This document shows, piece after piece, positions 1-7,873 of a stretch of 22,000 nt of DNA. The stretch is from Chersky-806 sp036502405 (GTDB lineage: Bacteria > Actinomycetota > Acidimicrobiia > IMCC26256 > JAENVU01), in contig DASXYP010000041.1 in the NCBI GenBank assembly GCA_036502405.1, positions 1-22,000 of the forward strand, given 5' to 3'. The notes under the pieces are model-generated. The model saw nothing but the letters and a program-made list of their open reading frames with translations, did no database searches and had not been told where the DNA came from. The position numbers were made by a program, and so were the translations under genes. How positions within the stretch are numbered: the stretch's first letter is position 1; each line of letters begins with the position of its first letter.

Positions 1-441
1 AACCTGATCCCGACGTTGAACGCGCTGGAGAACATCCGGCTGCCGTTCATCCTGGCCGGGCGTCGACCCGATGACGCATGGCTCGACGAGGTGATCACGA
101 CCGTCGGTCTCGGGGACCGGCTCGGCCACCGCCCGAACGAGCTCTCGGGCGGCCAGCAGCAGCGGGTCGCCGTCGCCCGGGCGGTCGCGACGCGTCCCGA
201 CATCGTGTTCGCGGACGAGCCCACCGGGAACCTCGACTCCCGCGCCGGCGCCGAGATCCTCGGCTTCCTCCGACGGGCCGTGGACGACCTCGGCCAGTCC
301 GTCACCATGGTCACCCACGACCCGGTGGCCGCCTCGTACGCCGATGCCGTCGTGTTCCTGGCCGACGGCCGGCCCGTCGACCGGATGGAAGCACCGACGG
401 CCGAGCGGGTGCTCGACCGCATCAAGGCACTGGGAGGCTGA
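1..441 (+). CDS. ABC transporter ATP-binding protein, MacB/LolD type (5' truncated)
   Basis: This is the C-terminal 146 residues of an ATPase that powers export by the FtsX-type permease encoded 2 nt downstream. The reading frame is already open at base 1, and the first residues (NLIPTLNALEN) match the Q-loop-proximal region of LolD/MacB ATPases, so the Walker A half lies outside the window. Visible motifs are the ABC signature LSGGQQQR (nt 142-165), Walker B IVFADEP followed by TGNLDS (D-loop), and the switch histidine in VTHDP (nt 313-327). The family normally has about 220-250 residues, so roughly 90 are missing. MacB-like systems usually move lipoproteins, peptides or drugs, but the substrate cannot be read here. 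The internal TTG at 16 is not a real start. Confidence 0.95.
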   Translation, partial: NLIPTLNALENIRLPFILAGRRPDDAWLDEVITTVGLGDRLGHRPNELSGGQQQRVAVARAVATRPDIVFADEPTGNLDSRAGAEILGFLRRAVDDLGQSVTMVTHDPVAASYADAVVFLADGRPVDRMEAPTAERVLDRIKALGG

Positions 442-443
442 CG

Positions 444-2972
444 GTGCTGACGCTCAGCCTGCGCGCACTCTGGAGCCGGCGTCGCCGGCTCCTCGGCACC
501 GGCCTCGCCGTCGTCATCGGGGTCGCGTTCCTGACCGGCACCCTGGTGCTCGGCGACACCCTCAGCGCGAACTTCGACCGGCTCTTCAGCGAGGTCTCGT
601 CCGGGACCAGCGTCGTCGTGCGGAACTCGAGCTCGATCGCCAGCCAGCGGACGCTCGACGACGACCGCGGCGTGCTCAGCGAGTCGCTGGTCGCGAAGAT
701 CGGGGCGGTGCGGGGGGTTGCCGCGGCCGACGGTCAGGTCTCGGGCTACGGCTCGCTGCTCGGGCGCGACGGAAAGCCCATCGGGGGCAACGGTCCCCCG
801 CGCCTCGCCGGCAGCTGGGTCCCCGACCCGGAGCTGAACCCGTATCGGCTGGTCGAGGGGCGCGCGCCGCACGCATCCGGCGAGGTCGTGGTCAACCGGG
901 GCGCGGCGAAGGCCGGCGACCTGAAGCTGGGAGGCCGCGCGACCGTGCTCACCCCGCAGCCGATCCCCGTGAAGATCGTCGGGATCGCCACGTTCGGCGA
1001 CGCCGACGGATTCGGCCAGGCGACGTTCACGGGCTTCACCCTGCCGGCGGCGCAACGCGAGATCACCCGCCGGCCGGGCGAGGTCAGCACGATCGTCGTG
1101 CGGGCACAACCGGGGGTGAGCGACACCGCGCTCCGGGACCACATCCGGGCCGTGCTCCCCTCCGGCGTCGAGGCGATCACCGGGCACCAGCTCACGCAGG
1201 AGCGCATCGACGACATCTCGAGCACCTTCCTCGATCTCCTGCGCACGTTCCTCGTCGTCTTCGCCGGCATCGCGCTGATCGTCGCGACGCTGAGCATCAA
1301 CAACACGTTCACGATCACGGTCGCGCAGCGAACACGCGAGCTGGCGTTGCTCCGAGCCGTCGGCGCCTCCCGCCGGCAGGTCCGGAGCTCCGTCGCCATC
1401 GAGGCGCTCGTCGTCGGCGCGGTAGCGGCAGCCGCCGGCACTGTGGCCGGCCTCGGCGTCGCGGGCCTGCTCAAGGGGATGTTCGACAGCTTCGGCTTCG
1501 CCCTCCCGGCCGGGGGCCTCGCCGTGCACCCGAGTGCGCTGGCGATCGGGTTCGCGGCCGGCGTGGTCGCGACCTTCGTCGCCGCCCAGCTTCCCGCCCG
1601 ACGTGCCTCGGCGGTCGCGCCGCTCGCGGCGTTGCAGCTCGCGGGCGCCGAGGCCACGGGATTCGGTCGGCGACGCGTGCTCGCGGGCGCCGGCGTGCTC
1701 GTGGCCGGCGCCGCGGCCGCCGGCTACGGCTCGGCGACAGGTGCGCTGCCGGCAGCCGGGATCGGCGGTCTGGCGCTGGTGGTCGGCGCGCTGCTCATGG
1801 CCCCGCTCCTGCTCTCCCCCGCGGCGCGGGGCGTCGGCGGGGTCCTCCGGAAGCTCCGGGGCGCCTCCGGGTTGCTCGCCGAGCAGAACGCGCGCCGCAA
1901 CCCGCGGCGCAGCGCGGCAACCGCGACCGCACTCGTGGTGGGCGTCGCGGTCGTGTCGCTCTTCACGCTCTTCACGGCGTCGCTCAGCGCGACGCTCGAC
2001 GACCAGGTCCGGTCGGGCCTGACCGCCGACCTCGTCGTCAGCGCACCGTCGTTCGGCGGGGGCCGGCTGAGCCCCGCACTCGTCGGTCAGCTGCGTGCGC
2101 TGCCGGAGGTCACCACCGCGGTCGGCCTCGGGGGCGGACCGGTGAAGGTGGACGGCAAGACCACGACCGTGGTGGCCACCGATCCCCATGCGCTCGGGGC
2201 CGTCATGCACGTCGACGCGATCCGAGGCTCGCTGCAGCAGCTCGGACCCCGGGAGATCGCGGTCAGCCGCCGGCAGGCGGACGACGAGCACTGGCGACTC
2301 GGTACCCCGGTCACCATGGCGTTCGCCGGTGGCCGGCAGGTCCGGGTGACGGTCGGCGCCGTCTTCGCGAACTCCGACCTCCTCGAGGGGATCGTCGTCC
2401 CGTCGGCGCAGTGGGACGCCAACACGTTGCAGCCGACCGAGAGCGCGGTGCTGATGAACACCACACCCGGTACGTCACTGACCGCCGCTCGTCGGGCGGT
2501 GCAACCGCTGGCGGACCGCAACAGCGGTGACGTGCAGACCGTCAGCGAGTACGCGAACGCGTCGACCGGACCGCTCGACACCCTGCTCAACATCGTCTAC
2601 GTGATGCTGGCGCTCGCGATCCTCATCGCCCTGCTCGGCATCGCGAACACCCTCTCGCTCGCCGTGTACGAGCGGCGCACCGAGCTCGGGCTGCTCCGCG
2701 CGGTCGGCGAGACCCGCCGGCAGGTGCGGTCGATGTTGCGGCTCGAATCGGTGATCCTGGCGACGTTCGGCACCGCGCTCGGCCTGGCGGTCGGAGGCGT
2801 GCTCGGGTGGGTCATGTTCACCACCGTTTCGGGCGACGGCGTGTTCACCATCCCCGCGGTCACCCTCGTGATCATCGCGGTGCTCGGCTCTGCCGCCGGG
2901 GTCCTCGCGGCGCTGCGCCCGGCCCGACGCGCCGCGCGGCTCCCGATCCTCGACTCGATCGCGACCACCTGA
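444..2972 (+). CDS. FtsX-like ABC transporter permease (two FtsX domains)
   Basis: An 842-residue integral membrane permease and partner of the ATPase just upstream. The start is GTG 444, preceded by GGGAGG (432-437) at 6-nt spacing and only 2 nt after the ATPase stop, so the two are co-translated. Layout: TM1 at about residues 15-38; a large extracytoplasmic (MacB periplasmic-core-like) domain to about 250; an FtsX domain at about 255-375 with the typical RTRELALLRAVGASRRQV coupling segment; a second short membrane and extracytoplasmic half; and a second FtsX domain at about 712-838, where the coupling segment recurs as RRTELGLLRAVGETRRQV. This internally duplicated design of about 800-850 residues is common in Actinobacteria. 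An open frame upstream of 444 is only a shadow of the ATPase gene. The transported molecule is unknown. Confidence 0.95.
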   Translation: MLTLSLRALWSRRRRLLGTGLAVVIGVAFLTGTLVLGDTLSANFDRLFSEVSSGTSVVVRNSSSIASQRTLDDDRGVLSESLVAKIGAVRGVAAADGQVSGYGSLLGRDGKPIGGNGPPRLAGSWVPDPELNPYRLVEGRAPHASGEVVVNRGAAKAGDLKLGGRATVLTPQPIPVKIVGIATFGDADGFGQATFTGFTLPAAQREITRRPGEVSTIVVRAQPGVSDTALRDHIRAVLPSGVEAITGHQLTQERIDDISSTFLDLLRTFLVVFAGIALIVATLSINNTFTITVAQRTRELALLRAVGASRRQVRSSVAIEALVVGAVAAAAGTVAGLGVAGLLKGMFDSFGFALPAGGLAVHPSALAIGFAAGVVATFVAAQLPARRASAVAPLAALQLAGAEATGFGRRRVLAGAGVLVAGAAAAGYGSATGALPAAGIGGLALVVGALLMAPLLLSPAARGVGGVLRKLRGASGLLAEQNARRNPRRSAATATALVVGVAVVSLFTLFTASLSATLDDQVRSGLTADLVVSAPSFGGGRLSPALVGQLRALPEVTTAVGLGGGPVKVDGKTTTVVATDPHALGAVMHVDAIRGSLQQLGPREIAVSRRQADDEHWRLGTPVTMAFAGGRQVRVTVGAVFANSDLLEGIVVPSAQWDANTLQPTESAVLMNTTPGTSLTAARRAVQPLADRNSGDVQTVSEYANASTGPLDTLLNIVYVMLALAILIALLGIANTLSLAVYERRTELGLLRAVGETRRQVRSMLRLESVILATFGTALGLAVGGVLGWVMFTTVSGDGVFTIPAVTLVIIAVLGSAAGVLAALRPARRAARLPILDSIATT

Positions 2973-3013
2973 GCGCGGTGGGGACGCTCGGGTCACCGGG
3001 TGCGGCTCGGGGC

Positions 3014-3676
3014 TCAGGCCTCGGCCACGGGCCGCACCTCGTAGGCGCAGTGGTGCGCGCCCTCGATGATGTGGCTCACCCGCTCGACCGTCGTACCCGG
3101 CAGGACGGTGCGGATGAAGGCGATCTCGCTCGTGCACGCCTGCCCGTACCGCTGGGCCACGGCGAGGATCGCGCAGTTGTGCTCGACGATGCGGAAGCCA
3201 CCGGGCATGGGGTCGCAGGTGGCGAGGTATCCGTCCTCGTCGAGGATGCACGTGAGCTCGGCGACCTTCGCCGGGAGATCCGGCAGTGGTGCGAGCCGCG
3301 CCTCGGCGTTGCGCACCCGCTCGTCGCGCCGGCGGGCGAACAGCTGGTCGACCAGCGTGGCGTCCGACTCCGAGACGTAGCCGAGCAGCTCGTTGGTCAG
3401 CTCGCCGTACGCCTTCGGGAACAGGCTGTCGGCCCGATCGGACACCGTGTACTCGAGCTGCGGGCGGCCCCGACGGCCCTCCGGACGCGGGATCTCGGTC
3501 GCCTCGGCGAGGCCGTCGTCGACCAGCGCGCTGAGGTGCTGGCGGGCGCCGCTCACCGTCATGTCGAGGTGGCGCGCCACGTCCTCGGCCGTCGCCTGCC
3601 CGCGGCGGCGCAGCGCGTACAGCACCGCCCGACGGCCCTCCGGGAGCGTCGGCGCCACCCGCGGCTTGCTCACCAT
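3014..3676 (-). CDS. SufR-like HTH transcriptional regulator with C-terminal cysteine cluster
   Basis: A 220-residue DNA-binding regulator. Residues 13-60 form a winged helix-turn-helix (RRAVLYALRRRGQATAEDVA, then a recognition helix near SGARQHLSALVDDGL), followed by a basic wing (RPEGRRGRPQLEYTVS). The C-terminal half has Cys143, Cys154, Cys168, Cys181 and Cys210. The C168-X12-C181-X28-C210 spacing and the NCAI...C..E...H.C pattern resemble the Fe-S-binding region of SufR proteins as I remember it. The start is ATG 3676, preceded by GAGGAG; an open frame further upstream only runs through repeat DNA. The gene is convergent with the FtsX permease (41-nt gap). No suf genes are visible, so its target is unknown; it may sense Fe-S, redox or NO, or control another operon. 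Family is confident, sensing chemistry is inference. Confidence 0.85.
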   Translation of the reverse strand: MVSKPRVAPTLPEGRRAVLYALRRRGQATAEDVARHLDMTVSGARQHLSALVDDGLAEATEIPRPEGRRGRPQLEYTVSDRADSLFPKAYGELTNELLGYVSESDATLVDQLFARRRDERVRNAEARLAPLPDLPAKVAELTCILDEDGYLATCDPMPGGFRIVEHNCAILAVAQRYGQACTSEIAFIRTVLPGTTVERVSHIIEGAHHCAYEVRPVAEA

Positions 3677-3696
3677 CTCCACTCCTCGCGCTGCAG

Positions 3697-3859
3697 GCCG
3701 GGCCGCGGGGGCCACGCTCCGCTCCCGCGTCGGCCGGACCGCCGCGACATCTCCGCTGCGCTCACCTTTTCCGCTCCTGGCCCTGCCGGGCCGGGCCGCG
3801 GGGGCCACGCTCCGCTCCCTCGTCGGCCGGACCACCGCGACATCTCCGCTGCGCTCACC
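3697..3859. repeat. 70-bp direct repeat, two copies with 93-bp period
   Basis: Copies at 3697-3766 and 3790-3859 match at 68 of 70 positions (differences at 3726/3819 and 3742/3835) and are separated by 23 nt. They fill the gap between the QueA-like gene and the SufR-like gene, which leaves little room for a conventional promoter for the latter. On the minus strand each copy starts GGTGAGCGCAGCGGAGATG, and the TGA of copy 2 is the stop codon of the QueA-like gene. The 93-bp period is a multiple of three. There is no coding sense, transposase or target-site duplication, so this is an intergenic repeat of unknown nature. Confidence 0.9.
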
Positions 3860-4919
3860 GCGAGCTCCGGTCCGGGAGCAGGAGGTGGCTGTCGCCGAAC
3901 TCGTGCCACAGGTAACCCTCGCGCCGCGCCGCGGCGTACGCGCGCTCGAGCGGTGGCCGGCCCGCGATCGCCTCGAGCATCAGCAGGTGGCTGGCCTCGG
4001 GCTCGTGCCAGCCGGTGACCAGCCCGTCGATCGCGCGCACCCCGCGTTCAGGCGTCACGACCACGTCGGTCCAGCCCGCGCCAGGGTGCACCGTCCCCTG
4101 CTCGTCGGTCACCGTCTCCAGCGCGCGGACCACGGTCGTGCCCACCGCGATGACCCGGGCGCCGGCCTGGTGCACGGCGTTGAGGTGTGACGCGGTCGCG
4201 CCCGGGACGCGGTACCGCTCGGGGTAGGGCATCTCGTGCGCCTCGAGGGACGACACCCCCGCGTGCAGCAGGATCGTCTCGATCGTGACCCCGCGACGGA
4301 CGAGGGCGAGCACGAGCTCCGGGGTGAAGGGCCGCGCCGCGCTCGGCATCTCGGCGCTCCCCGGCTCGACGCCGAAGATCTGCTGGTACGCGTCGATCGG
4401 CCACGGCCCGGGCGCGTGGCGGTAGCGGATGGGCTCACCGTGCGCGCGGAGGTAGTCGACGACGGACCCGCCGACGTGCACCGACGAGAGCCACAGGCGT
4501 TGCGACCCGGGCAGCCGGTCGAGCACCGTCAGGTGCCCGCCACCCTTGAGCTCGACATCGACCCCGGTGAGGTCGTCGGGACGCGGGACCGTGGTGATGC
4601 CCGCGGGCCGGCGCACCTCGACGAGCCAGAACCCACCCGGCATCTCGGTCGAGAGGTGCACCCGGACGGTGTCGCCGTCGGGCAGCGTCGCCCAGATCGC
4701 GGCGGGGATCGTCGCGGAGGTGTTCACCACGACCACGTCGCCGCGCCGCAACGCGTCCGGGAGCGCTGCGAACGTCGTGTGCACGACTTCACCGTCGCCG
4801 GGCGAGACGAGCAGGCGCACGCCGTCGCGGGCCAGGCCGCGCGCCTCGGGCGGCTCGGACGCCTCGTGTGCGGTGTCGAGCGGGGCGAGGAGGGCCGAGG
4901 GCTCGGCGACCGCGGTCAC
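3855..4919 (-). CDS. Divergent QueA-like protein (S-adenosylmethionine:tRNA ribosyltransferase-isomerase family)
   Basis: 354 residues, the usual QueA length. QueA transfers and isomerises the ribosyl part of SAM onto 7-aminomethyl-7-deazaguanine in tRNA to make epoxyqueuosine. Recognisable blocks: VVVVNTSATIPAAIW (62-76, canonical NNTRVIPARL), YQQIFGVEPGSAEMPSAARPF (178-198), ILLHAGVSSLE (216-226), RVIAVGTTVVRALETV (255-270), TGWHEPEASHLLMLEA (302-317) and YLWHEFGDSHLLL (336-348). Two hallmark motifs are altered: canonical AAPTAGLHF reads EMPSAARPF, and LHVGAGTF reads LHAGVSSLE. No other queuosine gene is present. The start GTG 4919 overlaps the SDR stop (GTGA), so translation is coupled to it, and the stop lies inside the neighbouring direct repeat. 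Family membership is firm; activity on tRNA is doubtful. Confidence 0.85.
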   Translation of the reverse strand: MTAVAEPSALLAPLDTAHEASEPPEARGLARDGVRLLVSPGDGEVVHTTFAALPDALRRGDVVVVNTSATIPAAIWATLPDGDTVRVHLSTEMPGGFWLVEVRRPAGITTVPRPDDLTGVDVELKGGGHLTVLDRLPGSQRLWLSSVHVGGSVVDYLRAHGEPIRYRHAPGPWPIDAYQQIFGVEPGSAEMPSAARPFTPELVLALVRRGVTIETILLHAGVSSLEAHEMPYPERYRVPGATASHLNAVHQAGARVIAVGTTVVRALETVTDEQGTVHPGAGWTDVVVTPERGVRAIDGLVTGWHEPEASHLLMLEAIAGRPPLERAYAAARREGYLWHEFGDSHLLLPDRSSR

Positions 4920-5629
4920 GGCACCAGCTCCGGCACCCGGTAGCGGCCGCCGTCGCGGTCGCTCTCGATCAGTGCGACGAGCGCGGGGACGATCGCCTCG
5001 GGCGGTGGTCGGTCCGAGATGTCCTCGCCCGGGAAGGCGTCCTGGTGCATCTCGGTCCGCATGTCTCCCGGATCCGCGACGAGGACCCGGATGTCCGTCT
5101 GCTCGACGGCGAGCACCGCGGACAGGTGTTCGAACGCGGCCTTCGACGAGCCGTAACCGCCCCAGCCCGGGTACGCCTCGACTGCGGCGTCCGACGTGAT
5201 GTCGAGCACCGTGCCGTGCGCGTCGCGCAGCGGGTCGAGCAACGCCTGGATCAGCGCGAGTGGCGCGACCGCGTTCACCTCGAACGTCCGTCGCAGCACG
5301 CCCAGGTCGATCGCGTCCAACGCCGGGAGCGGCGACGCACCGAGCGTGCTCGCGTTGTTCACCAGCAGGTCGAGGCGCCCGAGGTCGTGCACCGCGGCGA
5401 CGAGCCGGGCCCGGTGCGCGGGATCGGCGACGTCGCCGGGGACCGCGACGACCCGGGTGCGCCCCTCGAGCTCGGCCGCCGCCTGCTCGAGCCGGTCCGC
5501 CCTGCGGGCATCGAGCACGAGTGCCCAACCCCGGTCGGCCAGCGCCCCCGCCAGCGCACGGCCGAGGCCCTGCGACGCTCCGGTGACGAGGGCGACCCGG
5601 GTGCGGTCGTGGTGCGGCACTCGTTCCAT
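4916..5629 (-). CDS. Short-chain dehydrogenase/reductase (SDR), classical type
   Basis: A 237-residue NAD(P)-dependent oxidoreductase. It has the Rossmann glycine motif TGASQGLG (16-23), NNAS (91-94), and a catalytic set Ser146, Tyr159 and Lys163 (YGSSK). The segment VADPGDMRTEM after strand 6 is the usual PG-containing cofactor loop. ATG 5629 is chosen because GAGAGG stands 8 nt upstream; a TTG at 5665 would add 12 unlikely residues and overlap the promoter region. It is the first gene of a two-gene unit and shares 4 nt with the QueA-like gene. The substrate cannot be predicted from sequence. Although the partner gene looks like a nucleoside-modifying enzyme, nothing here shows that the SDR acts on nucleosides. 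Confidence 0.92.
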   Translation of the reverse strand: MERVPHHDRTRVALVTGASQGLGRALAGALADRGWALVLDARRADRLEQAAAELEGRTRVVAVPGDVADPAHRARLVAAVHDLGRLDLLVNNASTLGASPLPALDAIDLGVLRRTFEVNAVAPLALIQALLDPLRDAHGTVLDITSDAAVEAYPGWGGYGSSKAAFEHLSAVLAVEQTDIRVLVADPGDMRTEMHQDAFPGEDISDRPPPEAIVPALVALIESDRDGGRYRVPELVP

Positions 5630-5708
5630 GTCCGGTTCCTCTCCGAGCGGTGGACCTTGGAACAAGCATATACTGTTTTTATTCCGGCTCGCCCGCCGGC
5701 GCTCCGGG
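5630..5708 (-). promoter_or_regulatory. AT-rich promoter region of the SDR/QueA-like unit
   Basis: This is one of the few AT-rich stretches in the window. On the minus strand AATAAAAACAG precedes TATGCT (5670-5665), a good TANNNT -10 box, which gives a likely start of transcription near 5658 and a leader of about 29 nt containing the GAGAGG ribosome site. No convincing -35 hexamer is seen. An overlapping CAGTAT is an alternative -10. Confidence 0.5.
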
Positions 5709-7859
5709 TCAGGCGCCGGTGCTGCTCGCCGGCGCCGAGAGGTCGTAGACGGTCACGCCGCTGACGGTCTTCGCGGTGAAGTGCGCCGCAACCCACGTGG
5801 CGATCGCGCTCGACGTGCCCGAGCTCCCGCCCGGTCCACCACCCAGGCCGCCGCCGCCGATGAAGTAGTGGATCGCGTGATGCCGGACGTACGCCTGGAA
5901 CTGGGCGAGCGTCGGCGCCGGGTCGCTGCCGTTGAAGCCGCCGATCGCCATGACCGCCTGACCCGACGCGAGCTGGTAGCTCGCCGCGTTGTTGGCGCCG
6001 ACCGCGGCCGCGCTCCATCGGTAGCTGTCCCCGGTCTGGAGGAGCTTGGTCAGCTTGCTCCCGACGGTCGTGCCGCCGAGCAGGCCGCCGATGCCGCCCC
6101 CGCCTCGACCCGGGCCCGCGGCCGCGCCGGTGCCGCCGTTCGCGGTCGCGCCGTTCGTCGTGGCGCCCGGGAGGTTCCCGGTCCCGCCGAACGCCGGTGG
6201 GCCGTTCGTCGCGCCGTTGGTCGCCCCGGGCCGGAAGCCACCCCCGCCGCCCGGGCCGCCCCGGAACCCCCCGCCACCGCCCCCGCCGGGACCGAACCCG
6301 CGTCCGGCGCTCGCCGGGCCGGCGAGCGGCAGCGAGCCGGTGTGCGGGGTGCGCGCGGTGGACAGGGAGTACGCGGTCGGCGCCGCGAGCGCGACGACCA
6401 GACCCGCGCCGAGCACTGCGAGCCCCACCCGGCGCGTCATCGGCACGAGCAGGGCGATGGAGATCGCGACGCCGAGGATCAGGATCATCGGGCGGAGTGC
6501 CGGCGCCCAGGCGGGGGTACGGCCCAGCAACGTGTACGCCCAGATCGTCGTCGCGAGCAGCGCCGCGGTGAGGACCGCGCGCGCGAACCAGCGTTCGCGG
6601 TGCCGCCACATGACCGCGCCGCCGATGCCGACGAGCGCCCCGATCGCGGGCACGAGGGCGACCGTGTAGTACTCGTGGATGATCCCCTGGCCGAGGCTGA
6701 TCGCGATGCCCGTGACGAGGAGCCACCCGCCCCAGACGATGAGCGCGGCACGCGTCCGGTCGGTGCGGGGCCGGCGCAGCGTCAGCACGAGCCCGCCGAC
6801 GAGCAGGACCAGCGCGGCCGGGATCAGCCACGACGCCTGACCGCCGAAGGCCTGGTTGAACAGCCGGGTCCAGCCGGTCGGGCCCCACTGGCCGCCCGCC
6901 GCGCCGGCCCCGCCCCCGCCCACGCTGCCGGTCTCGCTGCCGGTCAGGCGGCCGAAGCCGTTGTAGCCGAACAGCACGTTCCAGAAGCTGTTGTTCTGGG
7001 ATCCGCCGATGTAGGGACGGGCCGACGCGGGGGTGAGCTGCACGATCGCCACCCACCACCCGCCGGCCAGCACGGTGCTGACGCCGAGGACCACGAGCTG
7101 ACCGATCCGCCGGGCCAGCCGCGGTGGCCCGGCCAGGAGGTACGCGAGCCCGAAGCCCGGGAGCACGAGGAACGCCTGCAGCTCCTTGGTGAGGAACGCG
7201 AGCCCGACGAGCGCGCCGGTGAGCACGAGCCAACGGGTGCGGCCCGCCTCGAGCGCGCGGGTCATCGCGTACGCGGCGCCGACGAGCAGGAGCACGAGGA
7301 GCGAGTCCGGGTTGTTGAACCGGAACATGAGCACGGCGACCGGCGTGAGCGCGGCGACCGCACCGGCGACGAGCGCGGCAGCCGGCGAGAACCAGCGCTT
7401 GACCGTGGCGTAGAGGATGCCGACCATCGCGACGCCCTCGAGGGCCTGCGGCGCCAGGATCGACCACGAGCTCACGCCGAAGATGCGGGCCGAGATCGCC
7501 ATCGGCCAGATCGACAGCGGCGTCTTGTCGATCGTGATGAAGTTCGACGAGTCGGTGGATCCGTAGAAGAACGCCTTCCAGCTCTTCGTCGCCGCCTGCG
7601 CCGCGGCCGAGTAGTAGGAGTTCGCCCAGCCCGACGCGCCGAGGCCCCAGAGGTAGAGGACCCCGGTCGCGAGGAGCAGCACCAGGAGCGCGGGCCGGGC
7701 CCACGCCGGGTCGGCGTCGGGCCCGCGCCAGAGCCGCCGCAGCCGGGGGGTGCGCGGCGGCTCCGGGCGGGCCGGGGCCCCGTCGTCACCGTGCGCCGCG
7801 GGGGCGGGATCGGGGCCCGCGGGGCCGGACGTCGGGGGGATCAGCGTCGTGTTCGACAT
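5709..7859 (-). CDS. GT39-family membrane glycosyltransferase (YkcB/ArnT-like, GT-C fold) with glycine-rich insert
   Basis: 716 residues. A proline-rich cytoplasmic N-terminus (1-50) is followed by roughly ten or more membrane segments from about residue 53 to 505. Typical PMT/ArnT-like features are YYSAAAQAATKSWKAFFYG and TIDKTPLSIWPMAIS after TM1. Residues of about 520-605 are a low-complexity Gly/Asn/Pro-rich linker, followed by a soluble domain (YQLASGQAVMAIGGFNGSDP to the end) like the C-terminal domain of YkcA/YkcB proteins. GT-C enzymes of this kind transfer a sugar from a polyprenyl-phosphate donor on the outer membrane face. The start is ATG 7859, 14 nt downstream of the GT2-GtrA stop, so the two form an operon: that protein would make and flip the donor, and this one would use it. 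The acceptor is unknown. Confidence 0.92.
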   Translation of the reverse strand: MSNTTLIPPTSGPAGPDPAPAAHGDDGAPARPEPPRTPRLRRLWRGPDADPAWARPALLVLLLATGVLYLWGLGASGWANSYYSAAAQAATKSWKAFFYGSTDSSNFITIDKTPLSIWPMAISARIFGVSSWSILAPQALEGVAMVGILYATVKRWFSPAAALVAGAVAALTPVAVLMFRFNNPDSLLVLLLVGAAYAMTRALEAGRTRWLVLTGALVGLAFLTKELQAFLVLPGFGLAYLLAGPPRLARRIGQLVVLGVSTVLAGGWWVAIVQLTPASARPYIGGSQNNSFWNVLFGYNGFGRLTGSETGSVGGGGAGAAGGQWGPTGWTRLFNQAFGGQASWLIPAALVLLVGGLVLTLRRPRTDRTRAALIVWGGWLLVTGIAISLGQGIIHEYYTVALVPAIGALVGIGGAVMWRHRERWFARAVLTAALLATTIWAYTLLGRTPAWAPALRPMILILGVAISIALLVPMTRRVGLAVLGAGLVVALAAPTAYSLSTARTPHTGSLPLAGPASAGRGFGPGGGGGGGFRGGPGGGGGFRPGATNGATNGPPAFGGTGNLPGATTNGATANGGTGAAAGPGRGGGGIGGLLGGTTVGSKLTKLLQTGDSYRWSAAAVGANNAASYQLASGQAVMAIGGFNGSDPAPTLAQFQAYVRHHAIHYFIGGGGLGGGPGGSSGTSSAIATWVAAHFTAKTVSGVTVYDLSAPASSTGA

Positions 7860-7873
7860 GGTGGGACCGTTCC

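Noticed and set aside
444..2972. Frames in +2 and -1 over the FtsX gene, up to 728 codons
   Set aside because: Low-complexity Arg/Pro/Ala-rich translations opposite or overlapping a gene with clear membrane topology and FtsX motifs.
3670..3909. A 79-codon minus-strand frame with a repeated VSAAEMSR..GRRGSGAWPPRP unit
   Set aside because: The protein repeat is only the translation of the 93-bp DNA repeat, and the frame overlaps the ends of two real genes. There is no ribosome site or homologue that I recognise.
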